From: an uncultured Winogradskyella sp.
GTDB lineage: Bacteria; Bacteroidota; Bacteroidia; Flavobacteriales; Flavobacteriaceae
Direction of reading: 5' to 3'
DNA length: 64,000 nucleotides
Assembly (NCBI RefSeq): GCF_947498005.1
Contig: NZ_CANMIW010000002.1
Location: forward strand, 124,001 to 188,000
Shown: one piece after another, positions 55,567 through 64,000 of the stretch
Numbering within the stretch: the stretch's first letter is position 1
How the letters are laid out: each line of letters opens with the position of its first letter
The notes under the pieces: model-generated
What the model was told of the DNA's origin: nothing
Databases searched by the model: none
The model's input: the letters and a program-made list of their open reading frames with translations, nothing else
Position numbers and translations under genes: made by a program

Positions 55567-56664
55567 ATGAAAAATATTCTCATCGTTGTTGGTACAAGAC
55601 CAAATTATATAAAAGTAACTCAGTTTAAAAAAGTAGCAGAGCAACAATTTAAAAGTCAATTTAATATAAAAATTGTACACACAGGGCAGCATTTTGATAA
55701 GTCTATGGCAGATGTGTTTTTTCAGCAATTAGATATTTGGCCAGATTATTTTTTGAATATTTCACAAGCCACACCTAATACTCAAATGGCTGAAATAATG
55801 CTGCGCTTAGAAAAAGTAATTACTGAAGAATTTGAGCCTGACGTAATGTTGGTGCCTGGAGATGTTAATTCCACATTAGCCGCTGCTCTAACGGCTCAAA
55901 AATTAGGTATTACGTTAGGCCATATAGAAAGTGGGTTAAGAAGCTATGATAGGTCAATGCCAGAGGAAGTGAATAGAATCTTGGTTGACGAAATTTCAGA
56001 TTTGTATTTTGTGACAGAGCAAAGTGGTATAGATAATTTATTAAAAGAAGGTAAGTCGGCATCTAAAATACATTTTGTTGGTAATACAATGATTGATACT
56101 CTTGTATCATTTAAAGACAATATAGCGGCTAAAACTATTTTACAATCTTATAAATTAGTAAAGGATGAATTTATATTAATAACTATTCATCGACCTGCAA
56201 CTGTAGATAATATAGGAGGATTAAAAAAATTATTTTCTCTTTTGAAAGAAATACCTGATGATGTTTCTATTGTATTTCCAATACATCCACGAACTCTAAA
56301 TAATATCAAAAAATTTAATCTAGAAGAACAGTTCAATAAAATAGAGAATTTACAATTATTAACGCCATTAGATTATTTTAGTTTTCAAAATTTAGTCCAT
56401 AATTGTAAAATGGTACTTACTGACAGTGGAGGTATACAAGAAGAAACAACATTTAAGCAAAAACCTTGTTTAACATTAAGACCCAATACGGAGCGACCTA
56501 GTACTACAGAAATTGGTTCTAATACTTTGTTAGATTTTAGTAAAGAAGACATTTTAAGTAAGATAAACTTAATCATGGCTAATAAGTATAAGGAAGGGCA
56601 AATCCCTAAATATTGGGATGGTTCTGCCACTGAACGAATTTTAAAAGTTATTTTAGAGCCTTAA
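55567..56664 (+). CDS. wecB: UDP-N-acetylglucosamine 2-epimerase (non-hydrolysing)
   Basis: Interconverts UDP-GlcNAc and UDP-ManNAc. The 365-residue product has VGTRPNYIKVTQF at the N-terminus, PGDVNSTLAAAL, HIESGLRSYDRSMPEEVNR with the conserved Glu residues, and LTDSGGIQEE near 283. The oxidising partner WecC is not in the window, so the sugar may be ManNAc itself or an epimer such as FucNAc/QuiNAc precursors, which related epimerases make. Confidence 0.9.
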   Translation: MKNILIVVGTRPNYIKVTQFKKVAEQQFKSQFNIKIVHTGQHFDKSMADVFFQQLDIWPDYFLNISQATPNTQMAEIMLRLEKVITEEFEPDVMLVPGDVNSTLAAALTAQKLGITLGHIESGLRSYDRSMPEEVNRILVDEISDLYFVTEQSGIDNLLKEGKSASKIHFVGNTMIDTLVSFKDNIAAKTILQSYKLVKDEFILITIHRPATVDNIGGLKKLFSLLKEIPDDVSIVFPIHPRTLNNIKKFNLEEQFNKIENLQLLTPLDYFSFQNLVHNCKMVLTDSGGIQEETTFKQKPCLTLRPNTERPSTTEIGSNTLLDFSKEDILSKINLIMANKYKEGQIPKYWDGSATERILKVILEP

Positions 56665-57153
56665 TTAATCTTTTTTTCATATCAATTAAAATTTTCTTAA
56701 TTATAGAAGGTATCCAATGCGAGACTCAATGTTGTCGTTTATCTGTGATTTGCTTCATGCATTTCGAATAATTAAACTTAGAAAATCTATCCTTTCAATT
56801 TATATAAAACCTTAAATTAAGGATTTCTATTTTAGGTTTTTGCAGTAATACTATAACTATTATAAAGACCTTGCTTAAATTAATATTATAACCAAGATCA
56901 AATGGTATATACCACTAATGAATTCTACAATATTAGGGCAAAAGGATTAAATGAGTTTGTTAAAGGATAATCTGAAAGATTTAAAAATATTGATTAAAAT
57001 TAATTTTAAGTTGCAATGAGATAATCATCAAATAGTTTTAAACATTTGAAAGTTAGTAAGAGAGATTATTAAAAATAGCCATAAGAACTAATAATGCTAG
57101 ATTATTTCGATTATTTTTGCAGTATAAATATCAAGTAAAAATTAAGTGTCAAT
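56665..57153. other. 489-base gap within the polysaccharide locus
   Basis: AT-rich, with only short open frames (for example 56717-56815 and 56901-56969), none recognisable. It splits the otherwise tightly packed locus into two transcription blocks. A -7 box lies near its right end. It may contain remains of a lost gene, but I cannot show homology. Confidence 0.5.
57112..57119 (+). promoter_or_regulatory. -7 promoter box of the second polysaccharide block
   Basis: TATTTTTG is an exact TAnnTTTG match, 34 bases before the TTG start at 57154. No clear -33 element. Confidence 0.4.
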
Positions 57154-58353
57154 TTGAAAAAAAAGCCTCATCTTTTATTTATTACAACTTCAAGTTTAGC
57201 AGCTAACCCTCGTTTAGTAAAAGAATTTGAAGCGTTAAAAAAAGATTTTAATTGTTTTGTTTTGAGTTACATACATCACGATTGGACGTTGGAGCTTACT
57301 GAGGCTATAAAAATAAGGAATCCAGAAGTACAATTTGTAGAGATAGATAGGAAAAACAAAGTGCTCCAAACAGTGCAATTTAAGATCAAACATAAATTGG
57401 CTATTTTACTGAATTCTGTTTTTTTAAATAGTTTTAAGATAGCTGCCTATGCTAGTAATGATAAAGCACCTCAACTTTGGTTGGCAGCAAAAAAAATGGC
57501 TAGAGAGTTTGCTTTTAGTAGGGTTTTTGCGCATAATTTAGGCGCATTCTATGCAGCTGTGAAGTTGTCAGATAACAGCCAAGTATCATTACAGTTAGAT
57601 ATAGAAGATTATTATCCTGGAGAGGCCTTATATTTTAATAAAAAATATGAAAAGCGAAATAGAATGCTGATCATGTCTCATGGGTTTTTAAAAGCAAATA
57701 GCATTACCTATGCTTCGAAAGGTATTGAAATAGAATGCGAAAAGCATTTTAATGTTAGTGCCCAAACAAAGCAAGCCACAATTATCAATGCCTTTAATGC
57801 AATAGATTTTAATCAACCAAAACCACAAGACTCAACTCACATAAAATGTGTTTGGTTCTCTCAACATATAGGGCCTAATCGCGGACTGGAACAGGTTTTT
57901 GAAGCTGCAAAAGCAATGAGTCAAGTGAAATTTCATCTCATAGGTAATAAAAATGAACCCTATATTGACACCATGACTTTAAGTTCAAACATCATTCTGC
58001 ATGATATAATGAGTCAGGAAGATTTGCATAATTTTTTAGGTGAAATGGATATTGGTCTTGCATTAGAAAGTGAACAGGTAGATTATAATAGAGATATTTG
58101 TCTTACGAATAAATTTTTGGCTTATGCACAATCTGGTCTGTATATTTTGGCTACAAATACATTTGGACAATCTCAATTTTTAAATTCCTTAAATTATAAT
58201 GCTGGTTTAATAATGGAATCTTCATTAAATGATAGTCTAATGCAGATAAATAGAGATGTTTTATCCACGGAAAATAAGATAGAGAGATGGCACAATGCCA
58301 AATTATTTTCATGGGAAAATGAACAAATAAAATTAAAGAAATTACTGGAATGA
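57154..58353 (+). CDS. GT4-like glycosyltransferase
   Basis: A 399-residue GT-B-type protein. The N-terminus (LLFITTSSLAANPRLVKEF) and the C-terminal segment GLALESEQ...LTNKFLAYAQSGLYILAT are characteristic, although the usual E-x7-E is weak. The start is TTG at 57154, with no in-frame ATG nearby upstream. The stop overlaps the next ATG (ATGA). Confidence 0.75.
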   Translation: MKKKPHLLFITTSSLAANPRLVKEFEALKKDFNCFVLSYIHHDWTLELTEAIKIRNPEVQFVEIDRKNKVLQTVQFKIKHKLAILLNSVFLNSFKIAAYASNDKAPQLWLAAKKMAREFAFSRVFAHNLGAFYAAVKLSDNSQVSLQLDIEDYYPGEALYFNKKYEKRNRMLIMSHGFLKANSITYASKGIEIECEKHFNVSAQTKQATIINAFNAIDFNQPKPQDSTHIKCVWFSQHIGPNRGLEQVFEAAKAMSQVKFHLIGNKNEPYIDTMTLSSNIILHDIMSQEDLHNFLGEMDIGLALESEQVDYNRDICLTNKFLAYAQSGLYILATNTFGQSQFLNSLNYNAGLIMESSLNDSLMQINRDVLSTENKIERWHNAKLFSWENEQIKLKKLLE

Positions 58354-59594
58354 AAACCGTTTTAATAATATACCCACATTGGGTGCCTGCAAATTTAGCA
58401 GGTGTTCAACGTCCTCGTTTAATTGGGAACTACTTAAAGCAATTTGGCTGGAAACCTCTGTTGTTAACCGTAGATTCTAAATTTTATGAAGAAACACCAG
58501 ATCCGCATATCGCTAAAACAGCATCAGAAGATATTGAAGTCATCTATACAAAAGCTTACAAAGTAGGGAAACCTAGAATAATAGGCGATATTGGTTTACG
58601 CGCTTATCCGTTTCTTAAAAAAGAAGCCTTGCGTATATGTAAGGAACGCAAAATAGATTGTATTTGGGTGCCGATACCATCATTTTACACTGCAATTTTA
58701 GGTAGAGTAGTTCATAATAAAACTGGCATTCCGTATGGTATTGATTATATAGATCCTTGGGTAAGAGATATTACAAACCAAAATGATACAAGAGCAAAAT
58801 TAAGTCAATCTGTAGCGAGAACATTAGAGCCATATGCTGTAAAAAAGGCTGCATTTATAACAGGTGTATCTACACCATATTATTGGCCAGTAATAGAACG
58901 AAATTTTAAAAAGCCACCTGTACATGCAGGAATGCCATATGGTTTTGATCCAAATGATCATAAAATAAAATTAGAAGGATTAAAGATGCCTTGGGATGAG
59001 ATTGAAAACTGTAAACCTTGGATTTATGCAGGTGCGTTTTTACCCAATTCGCATTTATTTATGGATTGTTTCTTTAATGCCATAAAAGAATTAAAAGATG
59101 CAGGTAACTGGGATCCTAATATAAAATTATTTTTTATTGGTACAGGTCCTTATCCTGCAAAACGCATAACGGCTTATGCTGCAGATTATGGTTTAGAAGA
59201 GATGGTTGTAGAACAAAGAGAGCGACAACCCTTCTTAAACATATTAAATTATTTGTCACATGCAGATCGCGTGATGTTATTTGGTAGTACTGAAAAACAT
59301 TATACAGCATCAAAAACGTTTCAATGTTTGTTAAGTGAGCGTCCATTGTTTACTGTTTTGCATGCCGAAAGTTCTGCAGTACAAGTCATTAAAGACGTAA
59401 AGGCGGATGCTTATTTAGTAGCTTATGAAGAAGGTGATACTAAACCAAAAATTGTTAAAGCCATAAGTAACGTACTAGGTCCCTTTCAAAAGAATGAAGA
59501 TTGGTCTCCAACACTTGAATCCTTAGATCAGTATTCGTCGAAACAATCAGCTAAAGTGTTAGCAGAGGCTATGGATAAAGTTGTAAGTAATTAA
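58350..59594 (+). CDS. GT4-like glycosyltransferase
   Basis: A 414-residue GT-B-type protein. LIIYPHWVPANLAGVQRPRLIG is a typical N-terminal loop, and the UDP-sugar domain includes WIYAGAFLPNS and FFIGTGPYPA. The SKTFQCLLSERPLFTVL segment occupies the place of the donor-binding motif. It is coupled to the upstream gene. Confidence 0.78.
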   Translation: MKTVLIIYPHWVPANLAGVQRPRLIGNYLKQFGWKPLLLTVDSKFYEETPDPHIAKTASEDIEVIYTKAYKVGKPRIIGDIGLRAYPFLKKEALRICKERKIDCIWVPIPSFYTAILGRVVHNKTGIPYGIDYIDPWVRDITNQNDTRAKLSQSVARTLEPYAVKKAAFITGVSTPYYWPVIERNFKKPPVHAGMPYGFDPNDHKIKLEGLKMPWDEIENCKPWIYAGAFLPNSHLFMDCFFNAIKELKDAGNWDPNIKLFFIGTGPYPAKRITAYAADYGLEEMVVEQRERQPFLNILNYLSHADRVMLFGSTEKHYTASKTFQCLLSERPLFTVLHAESSAVQVIKDVKADAYLVAYEEGDTKPKIVKAISNVLGPFQKNEDWSPTLESLDQYSSKQSAKVLAEAMDKVVSN

Positions 59595-59605
59595 TATCTA
59601 TTGAT

Positions 59606-60766
59606 TTGAAAAAGTTAGCTATAGTTACTACGCATCCTATTCAATATTATGCGCCTTGGTTTAAATTGATTGCAGAACGAGGTAATGTTGATATTAAAGT
59701 ATTTTATACGTGGTCTCAGGCATCTGAAGAGGTAAAGGATAAAACCTTTGGCAAAACTATAAAATGGGATATACCATTATTACAAGGCTATAATTTTGAG
59801 TTTGTAGAGAATATTTCAACAGATCCAGGCACACATCACAAAAATGGAATTGATTGCCCTGCACTTAATGAGCGAATTAGACTTTGGCAACCAGATACTG
59901 TATTAATATTTGGTTGGTATTTAAAAAGTCATTTAAAGGCTATGAAATTTTTTAAAGGAAAAATTCCTGTGTGGTTTAGAGGAGATTCTACTTTATTAGA
60001 TGATGTTCCAGGTATTAAACAATTATTGAGAAAATATTATTTAACCTACATTTATAGATACATTGACAAGGCATTGTATGTTGGTACTCAAAACAAAGCT
60101 TATTTTAAATCAGTAGGTCTAAAGGATGAACAATTAATTTTAGCACCTCACGCTATCGATAATGATAGGTTTTTTGATTCTGAAACTAAAAACTATGAAT
60201 CTTTAGCTCTTCTTTGGCGTAAAGAGTTAGGGTTTAATGCCGATGACTTAGTGGTCTTATTTGCTGGTAAATTTGAAGATAAAAAACAACCCGATTTTTT
60301 ATTAAAAGCCATACAGACAGCAAATAAAAAATTAGAACGCCCAATAAAATTATTATTGGTGGGTCATGGACCTTTAGAAGAAGGGTTAATGATATCAGCT
60401 AAGAATGATACTAATGTAAAAATGATGCCATTTCAAAATCAGAGCAAAATGCCAATTTTATACCGATTAGGTAATGTATTTTGTTTACCTTCTAAAGGGC
60501 CAGGAGAAACTTGGGGACTTGCTGTTAATGAAGCCATGGCATCGACTAGAGCGGTTATTGTCGCAGATATGGTAGGTGGAGCTTCAGATATGTTGATAGA
60601 AGGGATTAATGGCTATTGTTTTAAACATGATGATCAAACGGAATTGGTAAATATTATAGAAAATTTATCTATTGCTACACTTAAAGAAATGGGTAAGAAT
60701 GCCAAAACTCATGTGAACAATTTTACAATGGGTAATATAGTAAAAGCTATAGAAAATGAAATTTAA
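59606..60766 (+). CDS. Glycosyltransferase family 4
   Basis: A 386-residue GT-B transferase. TTHPIQYYAPWFKLIAERG is at the N-terminus, VVLFAGKFEDKKQPDFL starts the donor domain, and GPGETWGLAVNEAMAST carries the E-x7-E motif. The start is TTG at 59606, 11 bases after the previous stop. Specificity unknown. Confidence 0.88.
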   Translation: MKKLAIVTTHPIQYYAPWFKLIAERGNVDIKVFYTWSQASEEVKDKTFGKTIKWDIPLLQGYNFEFVENISTDPGTHHKNGIDCPALNERIRLWQPDTVLIFGWYLKSHLKAMKFFKGKIPVWFRGDSTLLDDVPGIKQLLRKYYLTYIYRYIDKALYVGTQNKAYFKSVGLKDEQLILAPHAIDNDRFFDSETKNYESLALLWRKELGFNADDLVVLFAGKFEDKKQPDFLLKAIQTANKKLERPIKLLLVGHGPLEEGLMISAKNDTNVKMMPFQNQSKMPILYRLGNVFCLPSKGPGETWGLAVNEAMASTRAVIVADMVGGASDMLIEGINGYCFKHDDQTELVNIIENLSIATLKEMGKNAKTHVNNFTMGNIVKAIENEI

Positions 60767-60790
60767 ATATTGAATATAGGTTAGAAAATA

Positions 60791-62062
60791 ATGGAGACAT
60801 GGTCTTACATAGGTATCATAACCGTAATATTTGTTGCTTTTAAATTTGTTAAGCGGTTAGGGAAAGGATTACCAATACTTGAGTTAATGTTGCTTATCGC
60901 TGGTTTGCAATGGATTGTTGGTCCTATAGTTGAATATGCATCTCCTTCAACACATTGGAAATATTACATGTATGTAACAGAAGTATCGTATATGTCTTTC
61001 GTTGTGCCAGCGTATTTAATTTTTTGTTTGTCAGTATTTCTTACCATTAGAAAAAAAGGGGCTTTTAACCTGAATTTAGAGGTGTTAAAGAATTATTCTA
61101 GTTATGGATTAGTAATATTTCTGATTGGAGTGGCTTTTGAATTATTAGGGAGTGCGCTACCAAGGTCTCTTGGTTTTTTAGTGTTTATACTGTTGAATTT
61201 TAAATTCGTAGGCGCCATAATTTTATTTTATTCTGAAAACAAAAAGCTAAAAAGAGTATTTTATTTGGCAATTATATATTTGTTATTAGTAGCAATTTCT
61301 AAAGCACTATTTCATGATTTTATTCTGTGGTCAATGTTTTTCTATATGTTCTATGCACTAAAATATAAGCCTGCAATTCGTACGATAGTGTTGACTTTTG
61401 TGATAGGTATTTTCTTTGCACTCACATTACAAACGGTTAAGGCTGCTTTTAGAATGCAAGTTTGGAATAACTATTCGGGAAATAAATTAGAATTATTTGT
61501 TAATTTAATGATGACTTCCTTAATAACCGAAGAAACCAACGGTCCTGAATCTGATGACGAAATTGGTGTTAACGTAAGATTAAATCAAGGATGGATTATA
61601 AGTGCTATTATAGATAATATGCCTAAAAATCAAGACTACTTAAATGGTTCAACTATAAAAGATGCTGTATTTGCCTCTGTTTTGCCGAGATTTTTAAACC
61701 CAAATAAGGCGAAAGCTGGTGGGCAAGAGAATTTTGCTTTATTTACAGGACTTTCGATTAGCGAAGGCGTATCAATGGGTATTAGTATCATTGGCGAAGC
61801 ATATGGGAATTTTGCAACATCTGGAGGGATGATATTCATGGGAATTTGGGGCTTTTTTTTAGGAAGGGTTTGGTTGTTTTTGATAAGACTAATAAAAAAT
61901 AATGTTTTATACATAGCCTTTATTCCACTAATTTTTTTACAAGTTATAAAGGCAGAAACAGAATTAGTTGTAGTATTAAATCACTTAATTAAATCAATGA
62001 TTGTTGTTATGTTGTTTTTTTGGTTCGTTAAAAAACAATTAAGATGGAGCTTTAATAAATGA
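60791..62062 (+). CDS. Probable Wzy-type polysaccharide polymerase
   Basis: A 423-residue integral membrane protein with about ten or more hydrophobic helices. A larger polar loop lies around residues 215-310 (LITEETNGPESDDEIGVNVR). Wzy polymerases show this topology and little sequence conservation. It is the only candidate polymerase in the window, lying among glycosyltransferases. The call rests on topology and context. Confidence 0.65.
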   Translation: METWSYIGIITVIFVAFKFVKRLGKGLPILELMLLIAGLQWIVGPIVEYASPSTHWKYYMYVTEVSYMSFVVPAYLIFCLSVFLTIRKKGAFNLNLEVLKNYSSYGLVIFLIGVAFELLGSALPRSLGFLVFILLNFKFVGAIILFYSENKKLKRVFYLAIIYLLLVAISKALFHDFILWSMFFYMFYALKYKPAIRTIVLTFVIGIFFALTLQTVKAAFRMQVWNNYSGNKLELFVNLMMTSLITEETNGPESDDEIGVNVRLNQGWIISAIIDNMPKNQDYLNGSTIKDAVFASVLPRFLNPNKAKAGGQENFALFTGLSISEGVSMGISIIGEAYGNFATSGGMIFMGIWGFFLGRVWLFLIRLIKNNVLYIAFIPLIFLQVIKAETELVVVLNHLIKSMIVVMLFFWFVKKQLRWSFNK

Positions 62063-63054
62063 AAAGTACAATAACATACATATTTCGAAAACCAGATCCA
62101 AAATATAAAAGTATTGAAGGGGTTTTTACTAATATTCTAAAGCTAGTTAGTGAAAAAACTAAAACGTCATTATTAAATCTTAACGAATCAGGAGGCGGTT
62201 TAAAAACACTTTGGTCTAATGTTACTTCGTTTAAAAAAGACAAAACGAGTATCTATCATATTACTGGAGATGTACATTATATGGCATTGGCTACAGGCAA
62301 AAAGACAGTATTAACTATACATGATGTGCAATCCATTTTAAAAGGCTCATTTTTTAAGCAATTATATTTAAAAACGTTTTGGTTTTGGTTACCAGCATTG
62401 TTTGTTAATCGTATTACTGTAATCTCAAATTTTACAAAATTAGAACTAGAAAAAGTAATTCCTTTTGCTAAGAAAAAAATAAAAGTGGTGCACAACCCTG
62501 TAAATGAATTGTTTAGTTGTACTAATTATATTTTTAATAATAAGAAGCCCAGAATTTTACTTCTAGGTACTAAACCTAACAAGAACTTAGAGAACGTTTT
62601 TCAGGCTCTATCTACAATAGCTTGCGAAATTGTACTAATTGGCAAGATGACAAAAGAGCAAGAAAATTTGGCAATTGCTTTAGATGTAAAAATTAACTCA
62701 GTCTTTGATTTAAATATAGATGAAGTTATTGAAGCATATAAAGCTTGTGATATATTGTGTTTTGCATCAACCTATGAAGGGTTTGGAATGCCAATAATTG
62801 AAGCACAAGCCATGGGTAGACCTGTAATAACTTCTAATCTTGGGGCAATGAAAGAGATATCCGCTAATACAGCTTATTTGGTTAATCCATATAGTATTGA
62901 AAATATACGATCTGGAATTGTTGAGGTTATTGAAAATTCGGAGCTCAGAGAAAGTTTGATCCTAAAAGGATTACAAAATGTAAAACGATTTAAGTCTGAA
63001 GAAATTTCAAAAGATTATATGGCTATTTATCATGAGGTAATGGCAAATAAGTAA
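62059..63054 (+). CDS. Glycosyltransferase family 4
   Basis: A 331-residue GT-B transferase. YHITGDVHYMAL and LTIHDVQSIL are in the N-terminal domain, LLGTKPNKNLENVFQAL starts the donor domain, and STYEGFGMPIIEAQAMGRPVI carries the E-x7-E motif. It overlaps the membrane protein gene by ATGA, so the two are translated together. Confidence 0.88.
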   Translation: MKSTITYIFRKPDPKYKSIEGVFTNILKLVSEKTKTSLLNLNESGGGLKTLWSNVTSFKKDKTSIYHITGDVHYMALATGKKTVLTIHDVQSILKGSFFKQLYLKTFWFWLPALFVNRITVISNFTKLELEKVIPFAKKKIKVVHNPVNELFSCTNYIFNNKKPRILLLGTKPNKNLENVFQALSTIACEIVLIGKMTKEQENLAIALDVKINSVFDLNIDEVIEAYKACDILCFASTYEGFGMPIIEAQAMGRPVITSNLGAMKEISANTAYLVNPYSIENIRSGIVEVIENSELRESLILKGLQNVKRFKSEEISKDYMAIYHEVMANK

Positions 63055-63077
63055 ACCAAATTATTAAATAGAAAAGC

Positions 63078-64000
63078 ATGAAATTAAAATTATGGATATT
63101 TATAGATTGGTATTTCCCTGCATATAAAGCTGGTGGTCCTATTCAATCCATCTCTAATTTGGTAAGTCGTTTAAAGGACGAGTTTGAAATAAGTGTAATC
63201 ACTTCAAATTCAGACTTAGGTGAGGTTTTAAATTTAAATCAAAAGGAGTTAAATGTTTGGGTAGAAAAAGAGGGTTATAGGGTAATGTATATTGATCGTG
63301 AACATCAAAATAAGCAATTTTACAATGCTCTTTTTGACGCAGAGGCATTTGATGTTGTATATTTTAATTCTCTATTTTCAATTAAATATACGTTGCTACC
63401 ATTTTGGCTTTTAAGAAATAGGCCTATAAGGCGAGTTTTAGCAACTAGAGGTATGTTAGGAGCAGGTGCATTAGCTATAAAACCCTTAAAGAAAAAAGTG
63501 TTTTTAGCAATGTTTAAATTTTTAACCTTACATAAAAAAGTGATTTGGCATGCTACTGCTCAAAGTGAAATTGATGAAATTAAATTACATTTTGGGGCAG
63601 ATCGTAAAATTTTATTAGCGCCAAACCTATCGGCGATTTCAAAAACGGGTTTTTTGAATAAAACAAAAAAAGAAAATGAAATCAACATTTTTTTTCTATC
63701 GCGTATTTCTGTAAAAAAGAATTTGATTGGCGCTTTAGAGGTGCTTTCAAAAATAGATTCAAAGTCTACAGTGAATTTTAGTATAATTGGCCCAATAGAC
63801 GATGAAAGCTATTGGCAGAAATGTGAATCAAAAATTGAATTACTTCCACAAAATATATCAGTAACATATTTAGGAGCAATACCCAATATTGAACTACCTA
63901 AGACTTTAAAGGCACAACATTTACTGTTATTACCAACCTTTCATGAGAATTTTGGTCATGTTATAATGGAATCTTGGCAAAACGGTTGTCCTGTGATAAT
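63078..64000 (+). CDS. Glycosyltransferase family 4 (cut by window end)
   Basis: An open frame starts at ATG 63078 (MKLKLWIFIDWYFPAYKAGG) and runs without a stop to the right edge, giving at least 307 residues. The Gly-rich N-terminal loop (AYKAGGPIQSISNL), the donor-domain start INIFFLSRISVKKNL and the E-x7-E motif in FHENFGHVIMESWQNGCPVI show GT-B family 4. The C-terminus lies outside the window. Confidence 0.87.
   Translation, partial: MKLKLWIFIDWYFPAYKAGGPIQSISNLVSRLKDEFEISVITSNSDLGEVLNLNQKELNVWVEKEGYRVMYIDREHQNKQFYNALFDAEAFDVVYFNSLFSIKYTLLPFWLLRNRPIRRVLATRGMLGAGALAIKPLKKKVFLAMFKFLTLHKKVIWHATAQSEIDEIKLHFGADRKILLAPNLSAISKTGFLNKTKKENEINIFFLSRISVKKNLIGALEVLSKIDSKSTVNFSIIGPIDDESYWQKCESKIELLPQNISVTYLGAIPNIELPKTLKAQHLLLLPTFHENFGHVIMESWQNGCPVI

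Noticed and set aside
56717..56969. Two short frames (56717 and 56901) in the gap after wecB
   Set aside because: At 32 and 22 codons they have no recognisable similarity or coupling, so they are not annotated as genes.

Overview
The window looks like chromosomal DNA from a marine member of the Flavobacteriaceae (Bacteroidota). The DNA is AT-rich. A gliding-motility ABC ATPase (GldA type) opens the window. Several secreted proteins end in type IX secretion (T9SS) sorting domains. Many genes are preceded by the Bacteroidota -7 box TAnnTTTG rather than by E. coli-like promoters or strong Shine-Dalgarno sites. The genus cannot be fixed from the sequence alone. I saw no rRNA, tRNA, insertion sequence, prophage or CRISPR array.

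Region 1 (1-17.5 kb) is mostly housekeeping. An aromatic amino acid operon (prephenate dehydratase, aminotransferase, prephenate dehydrogenase, DAHP synthase/chorismate mutase) is preceded by what looks like a complete translational attenuator: a 16-residue leader peptide with eight aromatic residues, an antiterminator segment and a U-tailed terminator hairpin. There follow rsgA, dtd, a membrane hydrolase, two DUF3857/transglutaminase-like secreted proteins (one without the catalytic Cys), a MazG-like protein, aroA, queA and rlmN.

Region 2 (17.6-20.1 kb, minus strand) is a compact three-gene unit: a 54-residue peptide with a signal-like N-terminus, an HPr-kinase-like P-loop protein and a nucleotidyltransferase. 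The last two families also occur together in some lasso-peptide clusters, but no lasso cyclase or protease is present here. This is the best candidate for an undescribed system.

Region 3 (20.3-30.3 kb, minus strand) holds three large tandem paralogous secreted proteins with a shared C-terminal module of about 400 residues and T9SS sorting domains. Each has the same -7 box TATATTTG, and two have strong hairpin terminators.

Region 4 (30.8-64 kb, plus strand) starts with a PAPS-forming operon (DUF2061 protein, cysC, cysD, cysN, cysQ) and continues into a large capsule/exopolysaccharide locus. That locus has nucleotide-sugar genes (GDP-fucose; dTDP-4-keto-6-deoxyglucose with a VioA-like transaminase and an acetyltransferase; UDP-ManNAc), a flippase, a probable polymerase, an alpha-1,2-fucosyltransferase, at least seven other glycosyltransferases, two sulfotransferases, and an acyl cassette (MaoC-SDR fusion, FkbH-like protein, acyl carrier protein, GNAT-like protein). 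Taken together this predicts a sulfated, fucosylated and acylated surface polysaccharide. The last gene runs off the right edge.
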